Shown piece by piece: positions 51,767 through 59,845 of a DNA stretch of 64,000 nt. How positions within the stretch are numbered: position 1 is the first letter of the stretch; each line of letters begins with the position of its first letter. The notes beneath the pieces were generated by a model. It searched no databases and was not told the origin of the DNA. It was given only the letters and a program-made list of their open reading frames with translations. Both the position numbers and the translations under genes were made by a program. This DNA is from CAG-411 sp963643465 (GTDB lineage: Bacteria; Bacillota; Clostridia; Lachnospirales; Lachnospiraceae), in contig CAVIJT010000011.1 of assembly GCA_963643465.1 (NCBI GenBank), positions 35,361 to 99,360 of the forward strand, written 5' to 3'.

Positions 51767-52111
51767 ATGGAAGAACAAAAATACATGTTTATGACAGATG
51801 AAACCAGTAAAGCAATCGAACAGCAGTTGCCACCAGAGGAAATTGTGTATGACCTTGCTGATTTATATAAAGTATTTAGTGATATGACAAGAATCCGGAT
51901 TTTATATGCACTTTCTTGTTCTGAGCTTTGTGTGTATGATATTGCTGCGGTATTGGGAATGAGTCAATCTGCAATTTCCCACCAGCTTCGTGTATTAAAG
52001 CAGGCAAAACTGGTAAAATATAGAAGAGAGGGAAAGATTGTATTTTATTCTATCGCAGATTCTCATATTCACACGATTTTGAAGCAGGGCTTGGAGCATG
52101 TGCAGGAATAA
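51767..52111 (+). CDS. ArsR/SmtB-family metalloregulator, zinc alpha5-site type
   Basis: Winged-helix repressor of 114 residues. The start at 51767 follows AGGTGAG. The recognition segment is VLGMSQSAISHQLRVLKQ. The last helix reads DSHIHTILKQGLEHVQE, which fits D-X-H-X10-H-X2-E exactly, the alpha5 Zn(II) site of CzrA/SmtB. The alpha3 motif is ELCVYDIA with one cysteine where CadC/ArsR have ELCVCDL, so the alpha3 thiolate site is absent. The next gene overlaps by 14 bp; no metal pump is adjacent. Confidence 0.88.
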   Translation: MEEQKYMFMTDETSKAIEQQLPPEEIVYDLADLYKVFSDMTRIRILYALSCSELCVYDIAAVLGMSQSAISHQLRVLKQAKLVKYRREGKIVFYSIADSHIHTILKQGLEHVQE

Positions 52112-52778
52112 TCCGATAACTGTGACAGTAGAGGAAACGGTTCTTAGAGAGAGGGCGCAGCAACTATTTTTTCTTATGAGTGGGTTTTCAAAGACAAATT
52201 CACCTACCCAGTATCAGAGGGAAGATATAGAGCATGTTTGGCAATTGGTTGCACAAAAAATACAAATTGATATATTTGTAAAACCTATTTTAACATATTC
52301 CTTTTCTGAGAATTATATGTCACTGGAAACCGAACAGATTTTTTACAATCTTCCCCTTGCAAAGTATCAAGAACAAATTACTGGAGCATATGCTTTTTTA
52401 ATTAGTCAGCAACCGATAATAGAAAAGGGGCAAAACACCTTAGAACAACTTTACACCCATATTTGGCAGAATGCTTATTTGGATGCAGCCAGAGAGTGGC
52501 TGAAGGAATGGATTGGGAAAAAATACCACTCCTTTGTGTCTCAAAGTATTGCTCCGGGGTTTTATGGTATTGCCTTACATGAGATGAGAAAATTTTATGA
52601 TATAGTGGCTGGGCAACAGACTTTTGTTAGGCTGAGAGAGGATGGAATGTTAGAACCAGAAAAAAGTGTGTTGGGAATGTATCTTACTTTAACAGAAGAT
52701 ATCAACATATTTGGAAGGCAATGTGCCAGTTGTTTTGCTAGAGGAAAGAATTGCGAGTTTTGCATGGACAAATTATAA
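52098..52778 (+). CDS. Methionine-synthase-activation-domain-like protein with CX2C pairs
   Basis: A protein of 226 residues whose middle and end resemble the reactivation domain of cobalamin-dependent methionine synthase: GAYAFLIS, YLDAAREWLKEWI, then SIAPGFYGIALHEMRKF and LEPEKSVLGMY. It ends with C-X2-C-X6-C-X2-C (CASC..CEFC), suited to zinc or an iron-sulfur cluster. In Clostridia such stand-alone proteins may reduce or activate corrinoid enzymes. Its start overlaps the ArsR gene, so the two are translationally coupled. Function is inferred. Confidence 0.7.
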   Translation: MCRNNPITVTVEETVLRERAQQLFFLMSGFSKTNSPTQYQREDIEHVWQLVAQKIQIDIFVKPILTYSFSENYMSLETEQIFYNLPLAKYQEQITGAYAFLISQQPIIEKGQNTLEQLYTHIWQNAYLDAAREWLKEWIGKKYHSFVSQSIAPGFYGIALHEMRKFYDIVAGQQTFVRLREDGMLEPEKSVLGMYLTLTEDINIFGRQCASCFARGKNCEFCMDKL

Positions 52779-52849
52779 AATGCAGAAGAAAAAGAGGATT
52801 GCCTGTACATTTTAGCAGGAAAGAATAAAAAACATTACGAGGTGAAAGG

Positions 52850-53308
52850 ATGAAAAAACTAATCGAGCAGATCGTGAAATTTGGTGTGATAGGTGTGATA
52901 GCAACTATCGTGGACTGGGGTATTTACGCAGTTTTAGTGCCAATTCATGGTGTGAGCAATGGGCTTTCGGATATGATGGACATAAAGACATGGGAAACTA
53001 TATGTACCATTATTTCCTTTTCTGTATCTGTAATTGTAAATTACATTGGAAGTATGAAATATGTATTTGAACGACGTGATGATATGAGTCGTTTGAGAGA
53101 ATTTACTATTTTCATGATTTTAAGTATTATGGGGCTGGGTATTAATATCTGTATTATTCGTGGATTACATGGAGTACAGAAAATCTTTGCCACATGGCCG
53201 GCGCTAATTGCGCATTTTGCCTATATGGTACCAAAGGTAATTGCAACTGTGGTTGTTCTTGTTTGGAACTTTGTCACAAGAAAGTTGTTTTTAGAAAAAA
53301 AAGACTAA
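52850..53308 (+). CDS. GtrA-family membrane protein
   Basis: Four-helix membrane protein of 152 residues. The family pattern IVKFGVIGVIATIVDWGIY at the N terminus and VNYIGSMKYVFERR mid-protein are typical, ending VLVWNFVTRKLFL. GtrA proteins help move polyprenyl-linked sugars across the membrane for glycosylation or wall polymers. A glycosyltransferase gene is not adjacent. The nitroreductase gene follows 13 bp later. Confidence 0.9.
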   Translation: MKKLIEQIVKFGVIGVIATIVDWGIYAVLVPIHGVSNGLSDMMDIKTWETICTIISFSVSVIVNYIGSMKYVFERRDDMSRLREFTIFMILSIMGLGINICIIRGLHGVQKIFATWPALIAHFAYMVPKVIATVVVLVWNFVTRKLFLEKKD

Positions 53309-53321
53309 GGAGGAAACACAC

Positions 53322-53861
53322 ATGGAATTAATGAAAGCAATGGAGTCAAGAAGAAGTATTCGTAATTTTAAAGAGGGACAGACTGTGGATAAGAGTGCAG
53401 TAGAGGCAATGATACAGGCAGCTCAGCTTGCACCTACATGGAAGAACTCCCAGACTGGTCGTTACTATGTAGTAATGGATCCGGAAAAATTAGAGGCAGT
53501 TAGAAACAATTGTTTGCCTGAGTTTAATAGAAACAATTCAGCTAATGCACCGGTACTTATTGTTACAACATTTGTAAAAAATCGTTCCGGTTTTGATCGT
53601 GAAGGAAATCCAGACAATGAACTTGGTAATGAGTGGGGAGCATATGATTTGGGACTTTGCAATCAGAATTTATTGTTAAAGGCTAGAGAGCTTGGTCTTG
53701 ATACTTTAGTAATGGGAATTCGTGATGGACAGGCGCTTCGTCAGGAACTTTCCATTCCAGAAGATCAGGAAGTGGTATCTGTTCTTGCAGTTGGTTATCG
53801 AACTGAGGATGTAGAGATGCCAAAAAGAAAAGAATTAGAAAAGGTAGTCACATTCTTTTAA
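53322..53861 (+). CDS. Nitroreductase-family FMN oxidoreductase
   Basis: FMN-dependent NAD(P)H oxidoreductase of 179 residues. SRRSIRNFKEG at the N terminus binds FMN phosphate; APTWKNSQTGRYYVV and a GAYDLGLCNQNLLLKARELG helix are typical. No physiological substrate can be named. It is probably in one unit with GtrA and the following DUF3737 gene (15 bp). Confidence 0.9.
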   Translation: MELMKAMESRRSIRNFKEGQTVDKSAVEAMIQAAQLAPTWKNSQTGRYYVVMDPEKLEAVRNNCLPEFNRNNSANAPVLIVTTFVKNRSGFDREGNPDNELGNEWGAYDLGLCNQNLLLKARELGLDTLVMGIRDGQALRQELSIPEDQEVVSVLAVGYRTEDVEMPKRKELEKVVTFF

Positions 53862-53876
53862 AAGGGAAGAGTAAGC

Positions 53877-54719
53877 ATGGGTAAGGTAATAAAACAGGAG
53901 ATTTTAACAGGAGAGAGAGCATTATTTGGGCAGCAGGATGTAGAAATATATGATTCTATTTTTGAAGATGGAGAATCTCCGTTAAAAGAATGCAATCACG
54001 TTGCAATTTACAATAGTATGTTCAAGTGGAAATATCCGCTTTGGTATAGCAATCACATTAAGATGAAAGATTGTACCATTTTTGATATGGGACGTGCTGG
54101 AATCTGGTATACAAATGATATCGTTATAGAAGATACCATGGTGGAAGCACCTAAAAATTTTAGACGTTGTAAAAATCTCACATTGAAAGGGGTGTCTATG
54201 CCAAATGCAGCAGAAACCTTATGGCATTGTGAGGATGTAACCATGGAGCGTGTAATGGCAAAAGGCGATTACTATGCTATGAACTGTAAAAATATGAAAA
54301 TTACAGATTTTGAGCTTTATGGAAACTATAGTTTTGATGGTTGTGAGAATATAGAGATTCGAAATGGTAAATTACTCTCAAAAGATGCCTTTTGGAATAG
54401 TAATCATGTAACCGTATATGATAGCTTTATTTCAGGAGAATATTTGGGATGGAATGCAAAAAATCTAACATTGATTAACTGCACCATTGAGAGTTTACAA
54501 GGCTTGTGCTACATTGACAATCTGGTAATGAAAAATTGCAAGCTCCTTCACACAACGTTAGCATTTGAGTATTCTACAGTGGATGCAGACATTGTGGGAA
54601 AAGTGGACAGTGTTATGAATCCTACCAGTGGTATTATTCGAGCAGATCATATTGATGAACTTATTTTAGAAAAAGATAAGATTGATCCCAACAAGACAAA
54701 GATTATTTGTAGAGCATAA
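53877..54719 (+). CDS. DUF3737-family beta-helix protein
   Basis: A protein of 280 residues built of short repeats such as CNHVAIYNSMF, SNHIKMKDCTIF, TNDIVIEDTMV and CKNLTLKGVSM, each of about 20 residues, indicating a right-handed beta-helix. The family is widespread in gut Firmicutes and has no known activity. It lacks a signal peptide, so is cytosolic. It ends the GtrA-nitroreductase unit before a large terminator. Confidence 0.82.
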   Translation: MGKVIKQEILTGERALFGQQDVEIYDSIFEDGESPLKECNHVAIYNSMFKWKYPLWYSNHIKMKDCTIFDMGRAGIWYTNDIVIEDTMVEAPKNFRRCKNLTLKGVSMPNAAETLWHCEDVTMERVMAKGDYYAMNCKNMKITDFELYGNYSFDGCENIEIRNGKLLSKDAFWNSNHVTVYDSFISGEYLGWNAKNLTLINCTIESLQGLCYIDNLVMKNCKLLHTTLAFEYSTVDADIVGKVDSVMNPTSGIIRADHIDELILEKDKIDPNKTKIICRA

Positions 54720-54750
54720 CAAACGAAATGTTGCATGAAACAATAATAAG

Positions 54751-54832
54751 AAAAAGAGGCTAGCAGCCAATGGTGATATGTTCCTGTCAAGTAGATAGGT
54801 GAAATATCATTGGCTAATAAGCCTCTTTTTTT
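54751..54832 (+). terminator. Long terminator after the DUF3737 gene
   Basis: AAAAAGAGGC pairs with GCCTCTTTTT; an inner stem pairs AGCCAATGGTGATAT with ATATCATTGGCT. GCAAAAGCCC directly after (54834-54843) is a remnant of the start of family B. Confidence 0.8.
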
Positions 54833-54850
54833 AGCAAAAGCCCACCAGAA

Positions 54851-55537
54851 TTACATATGAGCTACAAAAGCATACATAAAAATGTAATGACAAAGACTTC
54901 CAAGCAAAACAAAAATATGAAAAATTTCGTGTGTTCCAAAATTTTTGTGCTTTTTATCAAATAGTGGAAGTTTCAAAGCATAGATAACACCACCTATAGT
55001 ATAAAAAACACCACCAAGTGCCAAAAGGGCAAAAGCAGAAGTAGAAAGGTTTGCGTAAATCTGCGACATGGCAAACACGCAGGTCCAGCCCATTCCAATA
55101 TAAAGAATAGAAGAAAACCATTTAGGACAATCTACCCAAAATGCCTTTAAACACATACCAAGAATTGCCATTGTCCATACCGCTGCACACATTTTGTAGC
55201 CCACAGGATTTTTTAAAACAATGATACAAACTGGAGTATAGCTTCCTGCAATCATGACAAAAATCATCATGTGATCACATTTTTTCAATCGGCGGTTGAT
55301 TTTTTTAGTTAAAGAAAACGTATGATAGGATGTGCTTGCTGTGTAAAGTAAAAACATACTGAAGCAAAAAATGAACATAGAAACCAAGCTGACACTGGTC
55401 GAGCTGCTATGGCGAAATGTGTGCCATAATAACGGAAGCATGGCAATTGCAATAAGAATCATCCCGATAAAATGCGTGATTGCGCTGCCTGGATCTTTCG
55501 GATGTAAAATCTGATGTTTGAAAACTTGTTTACTCAT
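54851..55537 (-). CDS. Hemolysin III family (PAQR/YqfA) membrane protein
   Basis: Seven-helix membrane protein of 228 residues. The motifs DPGSAITHFIGM, TSTSYHTF (a metal-binding His) and, at the C terminus, THEIFHIFVLLGSLCHYIF define the family. Relatives affect membrane lipid homeostasis; true haemolysis is shown only for a few. AAGGAGG is upstream on the minus strand. It is monocistronic. Confidence 0.92.
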   Translation of the reverse strand: MSKQVFKHQILHPKDPGSAITHFIGMILIAIAMLPLLWHTFRHSSSTSVSLVSMFIFCFSMFLLYTASTSYHTFSLTKKINRRLKKCDHMMIFVMIAGSYTPVCIIVLKNPVGYKMCAAVWTMAILGMCLKAFWVDCPKWFSSILYIGMGWTCVFAMSQIYANLSTSAFALLALGGVFYTIGGVIYALKLPLFDKKHKNFGTHEIFHIFVLLGSLCHYIFMYAFVAHM

Positions 55538-55606
55538 AAATAACCCCTCCTTAAAATAAACTATGTTTATATAATGAAAATTAGTTGTAGATAATCTACA
55601 ACGCTG

Positions 55607-55640
55607 TTCGTAAGCGAAGTGAGTAGGAATCAGCCTACTT
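55607..55640 (+). repeat. Terminal part of family B repeat
   Basis: TTCGTAAGCGAAGTGAGTAGG.. with CCTACTTGATT matches the tail hairpin of 34264-34380. The hairpin half of the element is absent. The rest of 55538-55800 is AT-rich spacer holding only the divergent promoters. Confidence 0.6.
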
Positions 55641-55800
55641 GATTAAAAACGTGTTTTTGTGTAGTTGTACAAGTTGAATATTAAACTTCGTGATGCAGTA
55701 TTGAAAACTACGTTATCTTGAGAAGTATAATACACTGAAAGAAAGCAGTTGTCAAGGGGGGAAATTTTTATTATACTAAATTAGAGAAGAGGTGAATGCG

Positions 55801-55992
55801 TTGGATATTCAAGTAGGAAATATTGTGAAATTGAAAAAACCACATCCTTGTGGCAGTTATGAATGGGAAGTGCTTCGAATTGGTATTGATTTTCGATTGA
55901 AATGTCTTGGATGTGGGCATCAGGTAATGATTCCAAGAAAGCAGGTAGAGAGAAGTCTGAAACAGGTGAGAAGTCAGTCTGATAAAGAGTGA
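55801..55992 (+). CDS. DUF951-family small protein
   Basis: A protein of 63 residues. The family pattern DIQVGNIVKLKKPHPCGS and WEVLRIGIDFRLKCLGCG is clear; the three cysteines with HPC and CXXC suggest zinc binding. A TTG start at 55801, eight bases after AGAGG, is preferred; a GTG at 55792 overlaps that site. DUF951 genes are common in Firmicutes near ychF or parB. No function is known. Confidence 0.85.
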   Translation: MDIQVGNIVKLKKPHPCGSYEWEVLRIGIDFRLKCLGCGHQVMIPRKQVERSLKQVRSQSDKE

Positions 55993-56086
55993 GAATAAGA
56001 ATAAGTATAAAATAAGAAAAAGAACTGGACTTTTTATTTGCCATGTGCTATAATCAAAAATTGTCGAGAGACTTTATTTGGTATAT

Positions 56087-56168
56087 GGGCGAATTCCCGA
56101 GTGGCCAAAGGGGACAGACTGTAAATCTGCTGCTTAATGCTTCGGTGGTTCGAATCCACCTTCGCCCA
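56087..56168 (+). tRNA. tRNA-Tyr (GTA)
   Basis: Acceptor stem GGGCGAA (56087-56093) with TTCGCCC (56161-56167), discriminator A, anticodon GTA at 56121-56123 in loop CTGTAAA, T loop GGTTCGAATCC and a long variable arm. No CCA is encoded. Confidence 0.95.
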
Positions 56169-56218
56169 TTCTGCATATGATGGAGATGGAATATATTCTG
56201 TTTCCAACAATATGTCAT

Positions 56219-56304
56219 GCCGGCGTGGCGGAACTGGCAGACGCCCAGGACTTAAAATCCTGTGGGTAGTAATACCCGTACCGGTTCGATTCCGGTCGCC
56301 GGCA
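56219..56304 (+). tRNA. tRNA-Leu (TAA)
   Basis: Acceptor stem GCCGGCG (56219-56225) with CGCCGGC (56297-56303), discriminator A, anticodon TAA at 56253-56255 in loop CTTAAAA and a long variable arm. No CCA is encoded. It is probably co-transcribed with tRNA-Tyr. Confidence 0.95.
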
Positions 56305-56312
56305 TTATAAGC

Positions 56313-56352
56313 AGAGAGAGTTGCTATACGATAGGTATAGCAGCTCTCTTTT
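56313..56352 (+). terminator. Terminator of the Tyr-Leu tRNA unit
   Basis: AGAGAGTTGCTATA pairs with TATAGCAGCTCTCT with one mismatch, then TTT. Confidence 0.85.
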
Positions 56353-56483
56353 CATAATAAGAAAAAAGTCGAAAATGGTCGGATTTATTTGTGGCAAACA
56401 CATACTACTTCATAAACATTATATAAGACCATACATCTGTTCATGTTTTTAATAATGGTGGAAATTGGGAAAAGGTGAGAGAG

Positions 56484-57068
56484 ATGAGAAGAGAAATTGT
56501 ACACAGTTTATTTGAGGAGTTTCAGAAAAGCGAATTGGGAAAGGCTACGATGATGAAGTTTATATATAACTTTCAGGGTGTAGAAGTAAGTGCTTATTTT
56601 GATGGTTATGATGAAAGGATGCCTATGTTGACTTTGATTCTAAAGTATAAGAATCAGGTGAATTTTTTAGCTTTAAATTTATATGAAGTGTCAGAAAAGA
56701 GCATAGAACATGCGGATATAAACGAAGAAATTAGGGAGAGGATTTTGTATGACAATTCTTATGAACAATTTCTCAATCAATTGTATCAGGAATTGCAGAG
56801 TAAAGAGTATGTGTTACGAAACTATAAAGCAGATTTGCCATTTAAACAAGTGCAAAGAGAACAATATGAACGTTTTGGAATCTACCCGTTTTTTGGTGGT
56901 TTTGAAGAAGGGAAAATGGAACCAAGAGACATGGAATTATTGTATCAACGATTTTCTGTATCTTGGGAATTGTTGGAAACGTTGCAGAAAAAGGGATTTA
57001 GTATTCGGACAGTAGGAAAATGCAAGGAACGGAAAAAGATTGAAAAAGAACTGGCAAAACTTGGTTAG
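56484..57068 (+). CDS. Uncharacterised cytosolic protein
   Basis: A protein of 194 residues with mixed helices and strands, without a signal peptide or membrane helix. The start at 56484 follows AGGTGAG. Segments include FNFQGVEVSAYFDGYDERMP-like YNFQGVEVSAYFDGYDE and FERFGIYPFFGGF-like ERFGIYPFFGGFEEGKMEP. It may match an uncharacterised Lachnospiraceae family (DUF6145 comes to mind), but I cannot confirm this. It stands alone between tRNAs and the tsa cluster. Confidence 0.65.
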   Translation: MRREIVHSLFEEFQKSELGKATMMKFIYNFQGVEVSAYFDGYDERMPMLTLILKYKNQVNFLALNLYEVSEKSIEHADINEEIRERILYDNSYEQFLNQLYQELQSKEYVLRNYKADLPFKQVQREQYERFGIYPFFGGFEEGKMEPRDMELLYQRFSVSWELLETLQKKGFSIRTVGKCKERKKIEKELAKLG

Positions 57069-57190
57069 AATTGCAAAAGTATACATAAAAGTTGTCGATA
57101 GTATAAAAAAGCATTGTAGAATTTTTGGTATAAATGGTTTGTCAACCATTGCAAAAAATCTTCAGTGCTTTTCTCGTTGAGCAAGAATAG

Positions 57191-57218
57191 TTGTTTTTTC
57201 TATAAAATTTGCTATAAT
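57191..57218 (+). promoter_or_regulatory. Probable promoter of the ycxB-tsaE-tsaB-rimI unit
   Basis: TTGTTT at 57191-57196, 16-bp spacer, TATAAT at 57213-57218. A hairpin TGCATATG-N17-CATATGCA (57232-57264) lies in the leader. Confidence 0.55.
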
Positions 57219-57292
57219 GAAAGAGTATGTGTGCATATGGTTCACTAAAAAAGTTTCATATGCAGATGGGGAGACAGAAAGGGTGAAATGAG

Positions 57293-57823
57293 ATGGAGAA
57301 TACATTACAATTTAAAGTGAAAATTGGAGTTAAGGATTTATTTCGTTTTTTAATGGAATACAACTATAAAAGCGTGGGAGGAGCATTTGGACTTGTTATT
57401 AGTTTTGCCTGTTTTGGAATGTTAGCATATTCCTTTTCTGATAATTCTATGCAGGTCAATTTGTTACTTCTTGTCATTGGGCTGTTGTTTACTGTGATAC
57501 AACCGCTAATGTTATTAAAAAAAGCAGCAGTACAGGTTGTGAAAAATCCGGTATTTCGTGATCCTTTGGAATATGAGATTGGCGATAACGGAATTGTGGT
57601 TCGTCAAGAAGCTGTGGAGCAGGAAATACAGTGGGATGGAATATTTAAAATATGTGAAAGTAAAAAACAAATACTTGTCTATACCTCAAGAGTCAATGCT
57701 TGCATCTGGCCAAAAGAACAATTAGCGGACAGACTTGAGCAGGTAAAGAGTGTACTGATAAAAAATGTAGATTCTAATGTTTACAAAGCAATGAAACGAA
57801 AAGACGGAGAGGAGAACGCATGA
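57293..57823 (+). CDS. YcxB-like membrane protein
   Basis: A protein of 176 residues with two membrane helices (about 30-47 and 55-75), then a cytosolic beta-domain with the YcxB pattern YEIGDNGIVVRQEAVEQEIQW and WPKEQL. The role is unknown. It starts the tsa operon and its stop overlaps the tsaE start by four bases (ATGA). Confidence 0.8.
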   Translation: MENTLQFKVKIGVKDLFRFLMEYNYKSVGGAFGLVISFACFGMLAYSFSDNSMQVNLLLLVIGLLFTVIQPLMLLKKAAVQVVKNPVFRDPLEYEIGDNGIVVRQEAVEQEIQWDGIFKICESKKQILVYTSRVNACIWPKEQLADRLEQVKSVLIKNVDSNVYKAMKRKDGEENA

Positions 57824-58239
57824 CCATAGAAAGTTTACGAGCAGAAGATACCTTTCAGGCTGGATTTCGTCTGGGACAGACTGCAAAAGCAGGAGACATC
57901 TATTGTTTGTTAGGAGATTTGGGCGTGGGAAAGACTGTGTTTACACAGGGCTTCGCAAAAGGACTTGGCATTGAAGAACCTGTATCCAGTCCTACTTTTA
58001 CCATTGTGCAAACCTATGAGGAAGGAAGGATTCCTTTTTATCACTTTGATGTATATCGAATTGCTGATGTGGAAGAGATGGATGAAATTGGATATGAAGA
58101 TTACTTTTATGGAGAAGGTGTCTGCTTTATCGAGTGGGCAAATTTAATTGAGGAGATTTTACCAGATCATGTAAAAGTAATTACCATTGAAAAAGATTTG
58201 GACAAAGGGTTTGATTATCGAAAGATAAGCATAGAATAA
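57820..58239 (+). CDS. tsaE: tRNA t6A biosynthesis ATPase TsaE
   Basis: ATPase of 139 residues needed for N6-threonylcarbamoyl-adenosine in ANN-decoding tRNAs, acting with TsaB and TsaD. Walker A is GDLGVGKTVFTQG, with SSPTFTIVQTYE and FYHFDVYRI as further family blocks and IEWA near the end. tsaB begins 17 bp downstream. Confidence 0.95.
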   Translation: MTIESLRAEDTFQAGFRLGQTAKAGDIYCLLGDLGVGKTVFTQGFAKGLGIEEPVSSPTFTIVQTYEEGRIPFYHFDVYRIADVEEMDEIGYEDYFYGEGVCFIEWANLIEEILPDHVKVITIEKDLDKGFDYRKISIE

Positions 58240-58256
58240 CAATATGGAGGCGCAAT

Positions 58257-58967
58257 ATGAGAATTTTGGCAATAGATAGTTCGGGTTTAGTGGCAACTGT
58301 GGCGATACTTGAGAAAGAGAATATGCTGGCAGAGTATACACTTAATTACAAAAAGACACATTCTCAGACACTGCTTCCTATGCTTGATGAGATTGTAAAA
58401 CAGATGGACTTTGATTTAGAAACCATTGATGCGATTGCAGTGGCAGCAGGACCGGGATCGTTTACTGGTTTGCGAATAGGATCGGCTACGGCAAAGGGAC
58501 TTGGACTCGCTCTTAATAAACCAATTATTCCAGTACCAACGGTGGATGCTCTTGCATACAATTTATGGGGAGTTACAGATGTGGTTTGCCCTATGATGGA
58601 TGCCAGAAGAAATCAGGTATATACAGGGTTGTATGAATTTGTGGATGGGAAGATGAAAATTTTAGTCCCTCAGGAAGCAGTTGCCATTGAGGAAATACTA
58701 GAACAGGTAAATGCAGTAGGGCGTCCGGTTATTTTTCTTGGTGATGGTGTACCTGTACAGGAGAAAAATATACAAATGACCATGAAAGTTCCATATGGTT
58801 TTGCACCAGCTCATATGACAAGACAACGTGCAGGTGCGCTTGGGGCTCTTGCATTTGCATATTATGAGGCTGGCAGAGTGGAACATGCCAGAGAGCATAA
58901 GCCGGACTATTTACGTTTATCGCAGGCAGAACGTGAACGAATGGAACGGGAAAAGAACAAACAATAG
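58257..58967 (+). CDS. tsaB: tRNA t6A biosynthesis protein TsaB
   Basis: ASKHA-fold partner of TsaD, 236 residues. ILAIDSSGLVATVAIL at the N terminus and AAGPGSFTGLRIGSATAKGL are typical; the C-terminal third is the degenerate metalloprotease-like lobe. GGAGG precedes the start. rimI follows after 14 bp. Confidence 0.95.
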   Translation: MRILAIDSSGLVATVAILEKENMLAEYTLNYKKTHSQTLLPMLDEIVKQMDFDLETIDAIAVAAGPGSFTGLRIGSATAKGLGLALNKPIIPVPTVDALAYNLWGVTDVVCPMMDARRNQVYTGLYEFVDGKMKILVPQEAVAIEEILEQVNAVGRPVIFLGDGVPVQEKNIQMTMKVPYGFAPAHMTRQRAGALGALAFAYYEAGRVEHAREHKPDYLRLSQAERERMEREKNKQ

Positions 58968-58981
58968 AAAGTGAGAGAATT

Positions 58982-59413
58982 ATGAATATTAGAGCCATGC
59001 AGGAGCAAGATTTAGAACAGGTATGTGCCATAGAATGCGATAATTTTAGTATGCCATGGAGCAGACAATCTTTTTTGGATTCCATTCATAATTCAGATCA
59101 CATCTATTTGGTGGCAGAACAACAGCAGCAAATTGTAGGATATTGTGGAATTTGGGGTATAGTAGGAGAAGGTCAGATTACCAATGTATCAGTAAAAAAA
59201 GCATTTCAAAGACAGGGAATAGCAAAAGCCTTGCTTGGTGCTTGTCTAGAAAAGGGTAAGAAGATGGGGCTTATTTCCTATACTTTGGAAGTGAGGGAAA
59301 GTAATTCCAGTGCCATTGCATTGTATGAAACATTTGGTTTTGAACAGGCGGGGATTCGAAAAAATTTTTACGATAAACCAAAGGAAAATGCGATTATTAT
59401 GTGGAAACATTGA
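58982..59413 (+). CDS. rimI: Ribosomal protein S18-alanine N-acetyltransferase
   Basis: GNAT acetyltransferase of 143 residues that modifies the N terminus of S18. The acetyl-CoA loop is RQGIAKALLGA, and MPWSRQSFLDS, VRESNSSAIALYETFGFEQAG and the C-terminal DAIIMWK-type NAIIMWK are family hallmarks. It lies in the common tsaE-tsaB-rimI order. Confidence 0.93.
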   Translation: MNIRAMQEQDLEQVCAIECDNFSMPWSRQSFLDSIHNSDHIYLVAEQQQQIVGYCGIWGIVGEGQITNVSVKKAFQRQGIAKALLGACLEKGKKMGLISYTLEVRESNSSAIALYETFGFEQAGIRKNFYDKPKENAIIMWKH

Positions 59414-59584
59414 AAAATGTAAAAAAAGTGCTATAGATTTTTTACAAATTGTGCAGCAACAAATATTTCCAATACTGGCATGTGTTTTTTATGGGAATAC
59501 TAAGAGAACTATCGTATACTGAAAAAGGAAATAGTTACAGTGGAAAAAATGAAACAGTGACAGAAAATACGATGGAGGTGCATA

Positions 59585-59800
59585 ATGATGGAGATAAGAT
59601 GTAATCAATGTACAAGAAAAATTTGCAAGGAAAATGGGATATTTTTGGAGGATTTTTTCGAGGGAAATAAACAGTGGGGATATTTTTCTAGTAAAGATAG
59701 AACAAGAGATCAATTTTATTTGTGTGAAGCCTGTTATGATGAAATGATAAAGAGATTTGCTATTCCAGTGGAGCGAAAGGAAGTTACAGAAGTATTATAA
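59585..59800 (+). CDS. Small zinc-ribbon-like protein
   Basis: A protein of 71 residues with CNQCTRKIC near the N terminus and LCEACYDE in the middle, four cysteines in two CXXC pairs that probably bind zinc. GGAGG lies six bases before the first ATG; a second ATG follows directly. No family is named; it may be a small regulator. Confidence 0.7.
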   Translation: MMEIRCNQCTRKICKENGIFLEDFFEGNKQWGYFSSKDRTRDQFYLCEACYDEMIKRFAIPVERKEVTEVL

Positions 59801-59845
59801 AAAACAATTACAATTCATCGCAGGGCACAGGAAAGGAAGAACTAG

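Noticed and set aside
51767..52111. Arsenic-resistance operon
   Set aside because: The regulator lacks the ArsR/CadC cysteine pair and no ars genes follow; the zinc alpha5 motif fits better.
54851..55537. Virulence haemolysin
   Set aside because: The hemolysin III name is historical; the seven-helix PAQR-type family is widespread in harmless bacteria.
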